64,000 nt of DNA from Rhodothermia bacterium (GTDB lineage: Bacteria; Bacteroidota; Rhodothermia; Balneolales; Balneolaceae), in the NCBI GenBank assembly GCA_030427885.1, contig JAUICM010000006.1, positions 248,001 through 312,000 on the forward strand. The letters are read 5' to 3'. The position numbers and the translations under genes are program-made. Numbering within the stretch: position 1 is the first letter of the stretch; the number at the start of each line of letters is the position of its first letter. The notes beneath the pieces were generated by a model, which was not told where the DNA came from, made no database searches, and saw nothing but the letters and a program-made list of their open reading frames with translations. Positions 37,383-46,865 of the stretch are shown one piece after another.

Positions 37383-39746
37383 TTAGAAGTTCACTACCAA
37401 TCCAATCGAAGGAAGGACATTCGCTGAATTTTCAAGATTCACCTGTACCAGTTCTCTCGGCGTTATCACTGTTCCATCTTCCGTCCGGTTTAAGCCATAA
37501 CGGGGAGTTTGAGGATTTTCCTGAGCAAGGATGTTCTGGATCTCCAGAAAAGTATCAATACTGAAGTTTTTAAGATTCCATTTCTTGTCAATCCTTATGT
37601 CGAGCTGGCTGTAAGGGTCAAGCCGGACTTCACCGAGACGATCATAATCGAAGATCTCAGCAGGATAAATATTCAGAGTAGCATCCAGATCGAGTGGGGC
37701 ATAAGGTGTTTTACCCAGATACCGGTACCGGCCACTGATCTCCCAGTTTCGGGGGAGTTTATATCCGGCCAGCAGGGAAATCAGAATATTGTTATCCCAG
37801 GCTGATGGCTTGAAATCACCGTTCAGGTCAGAAAATTCACTGCTATAGAAAGTAAATGCAGCAACCCCATAGATCTTACCATTGAATTTCTGCTGAAAGA
37901 GTAGTTCCAGTCCATAAGTTCTTCCTTTGCCATCACTGGTGATCGGTTCACTGCCAAGTACTTCAAAGCCGCCGCCTTTATTGGCAAGAGAAACGCTATC
38001 CCTCAGACTGAGGGGATAATTGCTGTACCATTTGAAGAAGCCCTCTACTGTTATTCTGGATCGGTCAGAAACCAGGTATTCAATTCCTGTTACAGCATGA
38101 TCACTGCGAATATAAGAGCTGTTTTTATTCACATTAACGCCGGTATTATCCTGATATCCCAGTATTGTGTAAGGCGGGATCTTATAGTATCGGCCGAGAG
38201 ATGAATTCAGCGTCCATTTTCTATCCTCTGTCAAGGCGTAAGAAACTGACACACGTGGACTCAGTGTTCTGTACAACTCATTTCCTGAATCCATAAAAGT
38301 ATTTCCATCGGAGCGCAAGCCAAACGCGAGATCCAATCTGTCATTTAACAATTTACCTGAGGTTTGGGCAAAGATACCATATCGGTAGAAATTCAGATCA
38401 CTGTTGAAACTCACATTATTGATCACATCAGTGGTTTCGTTGTTATAGATGGCGTTCTGAATGCTAATACCAAAACTATGCGTCCAGGTATCTCTGAAAA
38501 AAGAAAATTGAGATCTGAACTTGGTTTCGATCTCACGTGAATCATTCCGGAAGTATAAGCCTGTTTGATTCACATTGTCATCATAACGGAAGAAACGGTT
38601 ATTCAGCAGGTTATTACTGAGGGTAGTTTGGACAAGTCCGTTTGCATCATCAAAACGATGCTTCCAGCTGATACCTACGGTATTGGTTTCCTGTTCGATA
38701 ACCGGAACCTGTTCCTGGGTAGCCTTTTGTTCAGGATCATACTCGTCCAGCTCGTTCACTTTATAGGTGTCTATCGAACCTAATCCGGTGATAAGGATCT
38801 CGTTATTAGCATTGATCTTGTGATTCAGCTTGTATTGGTAATCCCAGTAATTGGGTAAAATTGGTAATCCTATCAAGCCGAAAATGAATTGGAGGTATGA
38901 TCTCCGGACGGAAGCGATGACCGTGGTATTACTTTCTTCTTTATCTCCCTTAAACAAAGGCCCCTCTATGGTAAGGGCAGATTCGCTTGAACCGAGACGA
39001 AAGTTCCCTTGGAATTCTCTTGCATTACCATTGCGTTGATCGAATTGAAGGACCCCAGAGAGCACATTGTCATATTTGGCATCGAAGGAACTGGCTGTGA
39101 GAGTCACACCTTCGAAAAAAGAAACATTCAACAATCCAACCGGGCCACCCGCACTACCCTGAGTAGAAAAATGATTGATATTCGGGATCTCGATCCCATC
39201 CAGATAATACACATTTTCATTGGGTGCACCCCCGCGAATGATCACATCATTTCTGAACCCGCCAACGGAGCCAGAAACCCCCGGCAGGGTCTGAACTACT
39301 TTTGCGATATCATTATTACCACCCGGATACGCCACGATCTCTTCCTGGCTTAATTTTTGGATAGAAAGGGGAGTGGTACTTTCTTTGATAAATGGGTTGG
39401 GACGTACAACTACTTCATCCAGTTCATTTCTATCTGGCTGGAGTTTAATATTGATATCAATATTTCCTTCCGATCGGATGACAATATTATACCGGGTCAG
39501 TGTTTGATAGCCTATGTAAGATGCCCGCACGTTATAAGTTTTGGGCTGGATATTATCGATCAAATACCGGCCTTCAGCATTTGTAGCATCTCCCTGAGTA
39601 GTTCCTTCCAGAATTACAGTGGCCCCGATGAGCGGTTCACCAGTTTGAGCATCAGTGATGGTACCCGAGAGAGTACCAGTCTGAGCGTTTACGGAAAAAC
39701 TGAGCATGATCAGAGCTAATAGGGTACTTAAAGATCTTAACTTCAT
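37383..39746 (-). CDS. TonB-dependent receptor with carboxypeptidase-like N-domain
   Basis: Outer-membrane active importer. The start is the ATG at 39744-39746, which gives a signal peptide (MKLRSLSTLLALIMLSFSVNAQ); an in-frame ATG at 39791 adds 15 residues ahead of it. Residues ~23-110 form a carboxypeptidase regulatory-like domain (GTLSGTITDAQTGEPLIGA). Residues ~130-230 form the plug (DIAKVVQTLPGVSGSVGGF, RNDVIIRGGAPNENVYYLDG), and the rest is a 22-stranded barrel ending with an aromatic residue (VLPSIGLVVNF). There is no SusD partner next to it, so it is not a classical SusCD pair. The ligand is unknown, with siderophore, vitamin B12 or peptide all possible; its position next to B12-dependent nrdJ is suggestive only. 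Confidence 0.9.
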   Translation of the reverse strand: MKLRSLSTLLALIMLSFSVNAQTGTLSGTITDAQTGEPLIGATVILEGTTQGDATNAEGRYLIDNIQPKTYNVRASYIGYQTLTRYNIVIRSEGNIDINIKLQPDRNELDEVVVRPNPFIKESTTPLSIQKLSQEEIVAYPGGNNDIAKVVQTLPGVSGSVGGFRNDVIIRGGAPNENVYYLDGIEIPNINHFSTQGSAGGPVGLLNVSFFEGVTLTASSFDAKYDNVLSGVLQFDQRNGNAREFQGNFRLGSSESALTIEGPLFKGDKEESNTTVIASVRRSYLQFIFGLIGLPILPNYWDYQYKLNHKINANNEILITGLGSIDTYKVNELDEYDPEQKATQEQVPVIEQETNTVGISWKHRFDDANGLVQTTLSNNLLNNRFFRYDDNVNQTGLYFRNDSREIETKFRSQFSFFRDTWTHSFGISIQNAIYNNETTDVINNVSFNSDLNFYRYGIFAQTSGKLLNDRLDLAFGLRSDGNTFMDSGNELYRTLSPRVSVSYALTEDRKWTLNSSLGRYYKIPPYTILGYQDNTGVNVNKNSSYIRSDHAVTGIEYLVSDRSRITVEGFFKWYSNYPLSLRDSVSLANKGGGFEVLGSEPITSDGKGRTYGLELLFQQKFNGKIYGVAAFTFYSSEFSDLNGDFKPSAWDNNILISLLAGYKLPRNWEISGRYRYLGKTPYAPLDLDATLNIYPAEIFDYDRLGEVRLDPYSQLDIRIDKKWNLKNFSIDTFLEIQNILAQENPQTPRYGLNRTEDGTVITPRELVQVNLENSANVLPSIGLVVNF

Positions 39747-39925
39747 TAATTGCAGATGTTCGATGTAATTATTGATACCACTCAACATCAAGGAAGGTCA
39801 GATAAGTTCCCGTAATATTTCTGCAAAAGTTTGCTCTGCAAGGATTTTAGCAATACGAGATATTAAGAAGTAAGTTCAAAAATGTTTGAAATGCAGGTAA
39901 GTGAATCAATAATTAACAATTGAAT

Positions 39926-40333
39926 TTATGCTGCCCTGAGTTCATCAATGATCTGATCAAGTTTATATTGATCGATGGGTTTGACTACATATTTTTTAAC
40001 AGCTGAAATTTCCTTAGCCCTGTTTATATCTTCCCTGTTAAGTGAACTACTAACTATGTAAACAGTGATTGTTTTAGCAAGTTCACTTCTCATCGGTAAA
40101 TAGTTTTCAATAAAAGACCAGCCATCCATAACAGGCATGTTCAGATCTAATAATAATATATCAGGAAGAAATTCAGCGTTGTCTTTATACTCCAGTAAGT
40201 ATTCTATAGCTTCTTTACCGTTTCTGAAGAGCAAAATTTTATTATGAACCTGTCTTCTTTCAATAAGGGTTTGTGTGGTAAGATGAAATATTAGATCATC
40301 ATCAACTATAGCCCAATTCTTTTTTTCCATCAT
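39926..40333 (-). CDS. Single-domain response regulator (CheY-like)
   Basis: A 135-aa receiver domain with no output domain. The acidic pocket is AIVDDD at 9-13, the phosphoacceptor is Asp63 in ILLLDLNMPVMDGW, the switch Ser95-97 is in YIVSSSLN and Lys118 is in YVVKPI. It overlaps the 3' end of the upstream histidine kinase gene by 32 bp in a different frame, so the two are tightly coupled and it is almost certainly that kinase's partner. With no DNA-binding domain it may act through protein-protein contact or a further phosphorelay step. Confidence 0.92.
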   Translation of the reverse strand: MMEKKNWAIVDDDLIFHLTTQTLIERRQVHNKILLFRNGKEAIEYLLEYKDNAEFLPDILLLDLNMPVMDGWSFIENYLPMRSELAKTITVYIVSSSLNREDINRAKEISAVKKYVVKPIDQYKLDQIIDELRAA

Positions 40334-41873
40334 GATTCAGCTTAATTACAAATTGAGTATACATTCCTTCTTCACTTTCAACATCAATAGTATCACCTAA
40401 TCTCGCCAACTGGTTCTTAACTATAAATAAACCAATACCTTTGGAATTTGCAAAATTGTGGTAAGAACGTCCGAAGTGGAATATATTCTTTCCGAATGTT
40501 TTAAGATCCATACCTAATCCGTTATCACGGAAGGTTAATACAGTTTCATTTTTTTCACCGAGTTGGGTGGAAACATAGATTTTAAGGGGGATGCCTTTCC
40601 TTCGGTACTTAATAGAATTAGAAACCAGATTATAGAAAATATTCTTAAGGTATACATCCGGATAATCAACGTTTGGTCTCTCTAAATTCAATTCGGTAAT
40701 AATTTTAATCTTATCACTTTCATAATCACTTCTGCAGATTGAAAGAGCTTCTTCAAAATAATCTTTAACTTTGCAGCTTTTATACTCTATTTCTCCATTT
40801 TGAATCATATTATGGAATTCGGCCAGACTATCAATAGTACTGACAAGAGAGGGTAATTTTTGCTTGATCAGTGAAAAGGTTCGGTTTTTGTACTCAATTG
40901 TCGATTCATCATCTGTTGCCATATCAATCAGGTTAGAAAGGCCGACAACAGGGCCCCGAAGGTTATGCGAAGTAATACGTGCAAACTCCTGTAACAATTC
41001 ATTTTGAAAATGAATGTCTTTTTCCCGAAAAAAAAGCTTTCTGTTTTTTTCAAAAATCATCACACTCCAGTCTACCGTTTCTCTGTAGATAAAATATGTA
41101 ATCGGAAATGGCAGAAGACAAGCAAAAAAGAGCCCCATAGCCATTCCTGATTTAGTGGAAACCAAATCAAAAAAATAAAGAAGGCTTATCAGAAGAATTA
41201 TGATTATCGGGACATGAAAGCTTATTGTAAACCAAAAATCGACAAACTTTTTATTTAAAAAAGTAAAGTTTTCAGGTAAATCTTTTTTTTCAATTAGCGC
41301 ACCATAATAGTTGGATAATAAAGTACTTGAGTATAACAGGAATCCTACAGCTGAATTCCAGCTTACTGATTCAAAACCAGGAAATTGATAAATCCTGAAC
41401 GGCTCAATAAAATATAAAATAAGGACTAAGTTGCTTGTTACATACACTATGAACTTGAGCATGAAACGAATATAAAGATGCTCCTTTCTTACAAAAAAGT
41501 AGCCATGAATGCTCAGTAGAATAAAAAGCAAACTGGTAGCCAGGGAGCTAAGGTAGGTCCTGTCATCAGAAAATAGACCAAGTAGGAAAGTTAATACAGC
41601 ACCAGTTCCTAGTACACCGAAAAGCAGGATTTTAATTTCCGATTTAATATTAAACCGGGTTGAAAAGAGCAGGATAAAAAAGGAAGCAGTGATTATAGTC
41701 ATAGAGGCCCATTTTTCATTAATGAAACTGAGCCCGAGTTGATCCCCTAATAACTGATCAATTATAACAGATATACTCCAAAGTATTGCTACTACAGGTA
41801 TTACTAATTTTTGTAACCTATTCATTCTAAAAACCCAGATAATACGAAGGAAGTACTTACTAATAGGAGCCAA
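40302..41873 (-). CDS. Membrane histidine kinase
   Basis: Sensor kinase with about seven or eight membrane helices in residues ~20-265, then a coiled segment and the kinase core. The phosphorylated His is at ~303 in FARITSHNLRGPVVGLSNL. The HATPase part has an N-box-like YNLVSNSIKYRRK near 415-427 and G boxes DNGLGMD and SKGIGLFIVKNQLARLGDTI near 450 and 483-502. The membrane input part resembles a 7TM sensor, with no recognised ligand domain. Two starts are possible: ATG at 41871-41873 or at 41823-41825 (MNRLQKLVIP), the second giving a cleaner membrane entry. It is followed by its overlapping receiver gene. The stimulus is unknown. Confidence 0.9.
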   Translation of the reverse strand: MAPISKYFLRIIWVFRMNRLQKLVIPVVAILWSISVIIDQLLGDQLGLSFINEKWASMTIITASFFILLFSTRFNIKSEIKILLFGVLGTGAVLTFLLGLFSDDRTYLSSLATSLLFILLSIHGYFFVRKEHLYIRFMLKFIVYVTSNLVLILYFIEPFRIYQFPGFESVSWNSAVGFLLYSSTLLSNYYGALIEKKDLPENFTFLNKKFVDFWFTISFHVPIIIILLISLLYFFDLVSTKSGMAMGLFFACLLPFPITYFIYRETVDWSVMIFEKNRKLFFREKDIHFQNELLQEFARITSHNLRGPVVGLSNLIDMATDDESTIEYKNRTFSLIKQKLPSLVSTIDSLAEFHNMIQNGEIEYKSCKVKDYFEEALSICRSDYESDKIKIITELNLERPNVDYPDVYLKNIFYNLVSNSIKYRRKGIPLKIYVSTQLGEKNETVLTFRDNGLGMDLKTFGKNIFHFGRSYHNFANSKGIGLFIVKNQLARLGDTIDVESEEGMYTQFVIKLNHDGKKELGYS

Positions 41874-41955
41874 CCTAAGTAGTTACTTAACAGATGTTAG
41901 ACCAAATAAGGATTTAATCCAAGTCAGGACAGGAATTCTAATAAACAGGTGTATA

Positions 41956-42000
41956 AGAAAAAGAACCCGTTTCCTGATGGTTATTGGCAGGAAACGGGTT
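41956..42000 (-). terminator. Strong intrinsic terminator after the DUF5916 gene
   Basis: The arms aacccgtttcctg (41964-41976) and caggaaacgggtt (41988-42000) are a perfect 13-bp match with an 11-nt loop. On the leftward strand they are followed by a C then five T. It ends the leftward DUF5916 transcript 8 bp after its stop codon. Confidence 0.88.
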
Positions 42001-42007
42001 TGTTGGT

Positions 42008-44221
42008 CTATAGTAAGATCAGGTAAGTTAATTTAACGATGGCAACCTGGTTGTTCATGATCAGGTTACGATTTGGATCGAACAGGTCTTCTCCATCCTG
42101 AGTAAGGTGATAAGAGGTGTTATACACGAAGAACAGATCACTACCAGGAGTATGGATCCAGTCGACACGAATATTGGCGTTGATGTTTCTGGAGAAGTTA
42201 TCGTATTGAATGAGGGAGCGCGCAAAAAGTTTTTTGTTTAAGGCCCCGAGGATTGAAAGCGAAACAGTGGTTGCTTCGAATTCTCCATTGGCTATCGGAA
42301 GATCTATGATAGAATGATTCAGGAATGCTTCAGTGGTAAGATGCTGTGACTGACGGAATCCAATCCCACCGCCGAAGTCTGTTCTGTTACCATTAAAAAA
42401 TTCGCCATAGGTAGTATAAGCATGTCCGAAAAGACGCCGGCTTGAATCAGTTTCACCACTAAGCTGGATGGTAGAAAAAGTATAATCTCCTGTAGCAATG
42501 GTAGCATTTGGGCGAATATTAAACGGAACAACCAAGCGTTCGAAAGTCTGATCCCATTCAATTGCTATACGATCACGGCTTGCAAATTCAATGGCTCCGG
42601 AAAATTCGATCTCCGAAGTTTGTTTATTGCCGTCCTGCCCCTCTATGTAGTCATACATTCCTTCAAAGGCAAAACGGTTAATGGAAGGGATAGCCTTAAT
42701 ATCCACTTTTGGGGTGTAACCCATTCTGACTAAATATTCTCTCATATCAGTACGGCGAACAAAACCAAGTCCCGGATTATAATTTCTGCCGACATTGGTA
42801 TAAGAAAGCTGCCCAAGATAGGTATCGTTTCTCAGAAGCAGAGAAGCGTGGCCGGCAGCATCATCAAACTGAGGATCACTGTCCCATACATTGGTATACC
42901 AGGTTTTGAAGGAACTGGAACTTCCAAAGCGATACTGGGCGTCTAACCCCAGGGTTCTGTTAAATCCAGTACTTTCCTCAAGATTGGTAAAGATAGCGCC
43001 AACAGTACCTCGTTCGAGTACATCGGTACGGATACGGGCTACGGTATTGTTTGCTGAATTATCTCCGAAGATTTGTTTCATTTCGTCTCCGGTTTCGATA
43101 TTGAGGGCACCCACGGAAAACCGACCGATCTGTCCCGTCATGCGTGCACCGGCAAGAATCTGATTTGTGAGTCCAATTCTACGAGAGAAGAAAGTTTGAG
43201 TACTTCTCAGGTTACCATGCTCAAAAAGTCCGGAGCGCTCCAAAAAGAATTCTCTTTTCTCCGGAAAGAAGAGATTAAAACGTGTAAGGTTCAGCTGAAC
43301 ATTATCGGCTTCAACCTGAGCAAAATCAGTATTTACAGTCAGATCCATAGTGAGGTTTGAAGTGATCCCATATTTCACGTCTAGCCCCAGCTCACGTTCA
43401 TAGTCAAAATCTGTATCCTCAACAGAAAGTGAATCCCGGTTTTCCTGAACACCACCAATCACATAGGGTTTGATCTCAATATTTCTCCCGCGGTTTATAT
43501 CCCGAATACCTTTGAGTTTACCATACTGAGAAACGGCTGCAAGAGCGGTGAAGTTACCGAATTCAAGCCCGATAGGGGGCCACATCACACGCTCATTTTT
43601 TCTGTTGATAGTTCTGGAAAGCATCAGGCCGAATTCAAGTTCCTCGGTATCAGGAAAACGGAGCTGACGGAAAGGGATCGAGACCTCCATCGACCAACCT
43701 TCGTCATCAATAATGGTTTCACTTCGGAATACGGCATCCCAGGAAAAACTGGTAATGGTCAGTGTTTCATCAGTAATAGTGGCATCGTCCTGAGTTCCAA
43801 GAGCATTCATTTCGAACAGGTAGGCATTCCTTCCATCTCCAAAAGTATCAAGACCGATATAGGCGTGGTCATCACGATCATTACGTCCGCCACGTTCCAG
43901 GTTCTTGGCCCGGATCAATTCAGGGTTCTTGTCATAAAACTTAAAAGCGAAGTACAGATTGTCTTTATCATAGGCGATCCTAACTTCTGTATCTTCTGTG
44001 GCAGGACTTCCATCACTTGGCCAGACCTGTGTAAAGGTTGTGATCGGAGGGATGTCTTTCCAAACCGGATCACTAAGGTCACCATCTATTTTTGGAGCAG
44101 TTTCGATAAAGGTGGCAAATACCTCATCTTGAGTGGGGGATGAATTCTGTGCTATTGCATCAGCGGATAGTGTAATTCCAAGGCCTGCAATGATCAGGCA
44201 TAGTTTAATCTGTGATCGCAT
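42008..44221 (-). CDS. DUF5916 outer-membrane protein with CBM9-like N-domain
   Basis: Exported 737-aa protein with a signal peptide ending ADAIAQ (about residue 25). The N-terminal ~200 residues form a carbohydrate-binding family 9-like fold (APKIDGDLSDPVWKDIPP, then TEVRIAYDKDNLYFAFKFYD), and the remainder is a beta-barrel-like DUF5916 region (FPEKREFFLERSGLFEHGN, LGFVRRTDMREYLVRMGY) ending in a run of alternating hydrophobic residues (VAIVKLTYLILL). These proteins are outer-membrane located; their precise function is unestablished, though a link to surface hydrolase or envelope processes is often assumed. It is transcribed alone with its own strong terminator. Confidence 0.88.
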   Translation of the reverse strand: MRSQIKLCLIIAGLGITLSADAIAQNSSPTQDEVFATFIETAPKIDGDLSDPVWKDIPPITTFTQVWPSDGSPATEDTEVRIAYDKDNLYFAFKFYDKNPELIRAKNLERGGRNDRDDHAYIGLDTFGDGRNAYLFEMNALGTQDDATITDETLTITSFSWDAVFRSETIIDDEGWSMEVSIPFRQLRFPDTEELEFGLMLSRTINRKNERVMWPPIGLEFGNFTALAAVSQYGKLKGIRDINRGRNIEIKPYVIGGVQENRDSLSVEDTDFDYERELGLDVKYGITSNLTMDLTVNTDFAQVEADNVQLNLTRFNLFFPEKREFFLERSGLFEHGNLRSTQTFFSRRIGLTNQILAGARMTGQIGRFSVGALNIETGDEMKQIFGDNSANNTVARIRTDVLERGTVGAIFTNLEESTGFNRTLGLDAQYRFGSSSSFKTWYTNVWDSDPQFDDAAGHASLLLRNDTYLGQLSYTNVGRNYNPGLGFVRRTDMREYLVRMGYTPKVDIKAIPSINRFAFEGMYDYIEGQDGNKQTSEIEFSGAIEFASRDRIAIEWDQTFERLVVPFNIRPNATIATGDYTFSTIQLSGETDSSRRLFGHAYTTYGEFFNGNRTDFGGGIGFRQSQHLTTEAFLNHSIIDLPIANGEFEATTVSLSILGALNKKLFARSLIQYDNFSRNINANIRVDWIHTPGSDLFFVYNTSYHLTQDGEDLFDPNRNLIMNNQVAIVKLTYLILL

Positions 44222-44388
44222 CTGTAATAATTGGTTAGAAAATGGGGCTCAGGAATAATACCCACAAAAGCCCTTAGTAGTGTTTGAAAGAATATAGTAA
44301 AAAACGGGTCAGCTACGGGGTGGTTTACAACTTGTTTCAAAAAAAAGAGGATGAGAGTATAATTGTAAAAAAGGCTAAAAGGAGGCTG

Positions 44389-44795
44389 CTAAGAACCAGA
44401 AAACACTGTTTTTGTGGTTCTACTGAACTTCCAGTCCCTAAACTGAGGAGGAGTCAGTTCATTCATTAATTTCGGTCCACCATCTGTTTGAATTTGCCTG
44501 ATCAAGCCTTGAAACCGCTCTTCAGCTTTCTCATAGGCTTCTTGATTTTTATAGCGGGTGATAAGAAGGATATCGAAATCCCCGGTGGAATCAGCTTCAG
44601 TCTCCAGGAGTTCGTAGGATATGATGTATTCCCGTTCCAGTGCCATATCCCGTAATACCTTCCAGTTATTTTCATAATAGTAGATGAGTTCATCCCGGTT
44701 ACCGTCTACTACTTTCATAAAATCTATGGTTGAAACTTGTGGTCTAATAAGGGGGGTGAACAAAAGAAAAGTGTGATCAGCAGAATGTTCTTCAT
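44389..44795 (-). pseudogene. Small exported protein gene with apparent frameshift in a six-base homopolymer
   Basis: From the ATG at 44793-44795 the protein starts MKNILLITLFFCSPP, a signal-peptide-like segment. Reading then shifts at the run of six G at 44751-44756 (six C on the coding strand), after which the same frame hits a stop. The second frame, open from about 44763 to 44389, gives IDFMKVVDGNRDELIYYYENN and ends TTKTVFSGS. It belongs to the exported family that begins FMKVxxG and ends near RDWKFSRT. One extra base in the homopolymer would join the two parts exactly. It may therefore be a sequencing error, a true pseudogene, or a phase-variable tract. A start at an internal ATG (44718) would yield a cytoplasmic version. 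Confidence 0.55.
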
Positions 44796-44979
44796 GATAG
44801 TATTTAATGATTGTTTATTGAAATGGGAATAATGTTGTTAAAATTGTCTCTATATGAAAACAATAAGAGATGAAACCATGATTTTGTTATTCAGATCGAC
44901 ACTTTCGATCAACGACCAGTTAGTATTTGAGTGATAGAAACATTCATTGATCGAATTTATCAGGATTTCATTTTGGCTT

Positions 44980-45969
44980 CTAATTCTTTACCAATCTAAA
45001 GCCAGTATGTAAAAGTCCGGTATCAGGACTGGATTTCATTCGGGCTGAAACTCTGAATCCTGCACAATAACTTTCATGACATAGAAAGGAACCCCCACGA
45101 ACGACTTTTTTAGGAACGGAAGGTTCTAAGGGATCATAACTATCAGTTGGTCCCTTGGGGTTGTCAGAATCGACAGATAAAGAGTAGTAGTCAGGACGGT
45201 ACCAATCTGAAACCCATTCCCATACATTCCCGGACATATCATATAACCCATTGGCATTAGGTTCGAATGACATTACGGGGGAGGAATAAAAAAAACCATC
45301 TTCTTCTGTATTACGGTAAGGGAAAGTTCCCTGCCATATATTTGCTTTAGTGGTAGCAAATTCTCTGGTAAGTTGAGGATAAGTATCTTGTTGTCCCGCT
45401 CTGGCGGCGTATTCCCATTCAGCTTCCGTGGGAAGTCGTTTCCCTGCCCACTCAGCATAGACAACAGCATCTTCCCATGAAATATGTACTACAGGAAAAT
45501 CTTCTTTCCCGTTAATGTTACTTTCAGGTCCCATAGGATGTTTCCAGTCAGCACCTTTAACCCAAGTCCATATAGGAGTTCCATTTTTCTCAAATTCCTT
45601 CTGGAAGACTATTGAACCAGCGACTAATAGTGAATCATGTGGTTTTGGAGTTCCTGGTGGTGCCTGTTTTTTAAGTTCTTCCCAGTCAGGTTTTTTTTCG
45701 GCGGTTGTGATGTAGCCGGTAGCATCAACAAATTTCTGAAACTGTTGATTTGTAACTTCATGTATATCCATCCAGAATCCATTCACAGAGACATTATGTA
45801 CCGGAAGTTCATCAGCTCTGGTGAGAGCGTCATTTCCACCCATCATAAAAGAACCTCCAGATATCCATACCATTCCCTCAGGAGCCTGATCTTTTGCAGG
45901 TTCAGGGACCTCCGAACAATGAATACATAGAATTAAAAGAAGAGTAAGAGCGGTTAAATGTTTTTGCAT
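44980..45969 (-). CDS. Formylglycine-generating-enzyme family lipoprotein
   Basis: A 329-aa exported SUMF1/FGE-fold protein. The signal segment ends LILCIHC (lipidation possible at Cys18). The FGE fold is seen in EGMVWISGGSFMMGGND, DELPVHNVSVNGFWMDIHEVTNQQFQKFV, PTEAEWEYAARAGQQ and NVWEWVSDWY. Importantly, Cys297 and Cys302 in SFLCHESYCAGFRVSAR occupy the positions of the two copper-binding cysteines of true formylglycine-generating enzymes, where most bacterial FGE-fold proteins have lost them. It could therefore convert a target cysteine to formylglycine to activate a sulfatase. However, no sulfatase gene is in the window and the location is outside the cytoplasm. The start is the ATG at 45967-45969. 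Confidence 0.88.
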   Translation of the reverse strand: MQKHLTALTLLLILCIHCSEVPEPAKDQAPEGMVWISGGSFMMGGNDALTRADELPVHNVSVNGFWMDIHEVTNQQFQKFVDATGYITTAEKKPDWEELKKQAPPGTPKPHDSLLVAGSIVFQKEFEKNGTPIWTWVKGADWKHPMGPESNINGKEDFPVVHISWEDAVVYAEWAGKRLPTEAEWEYAARAGQQDTYPQLTREFATTKANIWQGTFPYRNTEEDGFFYSSPVMSFEPNANGLYDMSGNVWEWVSDWYRPDYYSLSVDSDNPKGPTDSYDPLEPSVPKKVVRGGSFLCHESYCAGFRVSARMKSSPDTGLLHTGFRLVKN

Positions 45970-46054
45970 GATCCAAGAAAATGTCTTTTGAAATTAAATC
46001 CAAAAAACCACCCAATCAGGGTATTGAGTTAAGGTGACTGATTTACTTAATTGA

Positions 46055-46513
46055 ATGAAAAACAGGTGTATGGATATACTCAGGAAATTGTACTGGAATC
46101 AGTATGTGGAGCTTAGAGAGAAAGGAAAGGAGTCGGTAGCCAGAAAACAAGGAACCGTTTTGGTAACAATTGCATTGGCTCTGTATTTACTTGGGACGGT
46201 ATTTTTGATCGTTACGATTCTACCAGATGCGATGGATTGGATGGAAGATCTTGTGAAAGATATCTTTGGAAGGCGAGGAGGGAGAACCGCTGGAAAGATC
46301 ATAGCGGTGATCCCATTTATACTTTTTTATGGGATAATTAAACTTACTCTCGACAGGGAAACCGCTTATAATAAGGTCATTTACGATCACGGATTATTAA
46401 CTGAGGAAGAGCAGCTCAAAGCTTCAGAACAAGGCAAGATATTCTTTTTTATTAGTGTGGGTTATTTCGTGATCACAATGCTAATATTCATGATCGTTGT
46501 TTCATTTCGTTAG
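46055..46513 (+). CDS. Small membrane protein of unknown function
   Basis: A 152-aa protein with hydrophobic segments near 35-54, 80-98 and 128-149 and a basic, hydrophilic N-terminus (RKLYWNQYVELREKGKESVARKQ). A GRRGGRTAGKIIA run near 71-83 is glycine-rich. I do not recognise a family. It lies 88 bp upstream of the sodium/solute symporter pair, reads the same way and could be co-transcribed with it. A second in-frame ATG at codon 6 is an alternative start. Confidence 0.55.
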   Translation: MKNRCMDILRKLYWNQYVELREKGKESVARKQGTVLVTIALALYLLGTVFLIVTILPDAMDWMEDLVKDIFGRRGGRTAGKIIAVIPFILFYGIIKLTLDRETAYNKVIYDHGLLTEEEQLKASEQGKIFFFISVGYFVITMLIFMIVVSFR

Positions 46514-46601
46514 CCCACAGTCAGTTATCACTATTATTCCCTTGATTTACTTCTCCAAAACAGGCATACTCAGCCGTTAAAATATATTGGAGGATATGTA
46601 T

Positions 46602-46865
46602 ATGTCGGAACGCGACCTGAAAGGGTATTGGAGGAAAAATCTGAGGTATTTGAGCATTCTGCTCACCATCTGGTTTATAGTCTCTTACGGATTTGGAATA
46701 TTACTCGCCCCGGAGCTGAATCACATCAGAATGGGAGGGTTTAAATTAGGATTTTGGTTTGCTCAACAGGGATCGATCTATGTGTTTGTGATTCTGATCT
46801 TTGTGTATGTATACCTCATGAATAAGCTGGACAGGGAATTTGGTGTAAATGAGGAGGACGCGTAA
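46602..46865 (+). CDS. DUF4212 small subunit of a sodium/solute symporter
   Basis: An 87-aa protein with two membrane helices (about 17-36 and 52-74). The motif SERDLKGYWRKNLRYL at the start and LIFVYVYLMNKLDREFGV near the end match DUF4212, the small partner always encoded beside a large sodium:solute symporter of this type. A GGAGG ribosome-binding site at 46589-46593 is spaced 8 nt from the ATG at 46602, which decides the start against in-frame TTG (46587) and ATG (46596). The stop overlaps the next start by one base (TAATG), so translation is coupled. Confidence 0.85.
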   Translation: MSERDLKGYWRKNLRYLSILLTIWFIVSYGFGILLAPELNHIRMGGFKLGFWFAQQGSIYVFVILIFVYVYLMNKLDREFGVNEEDA

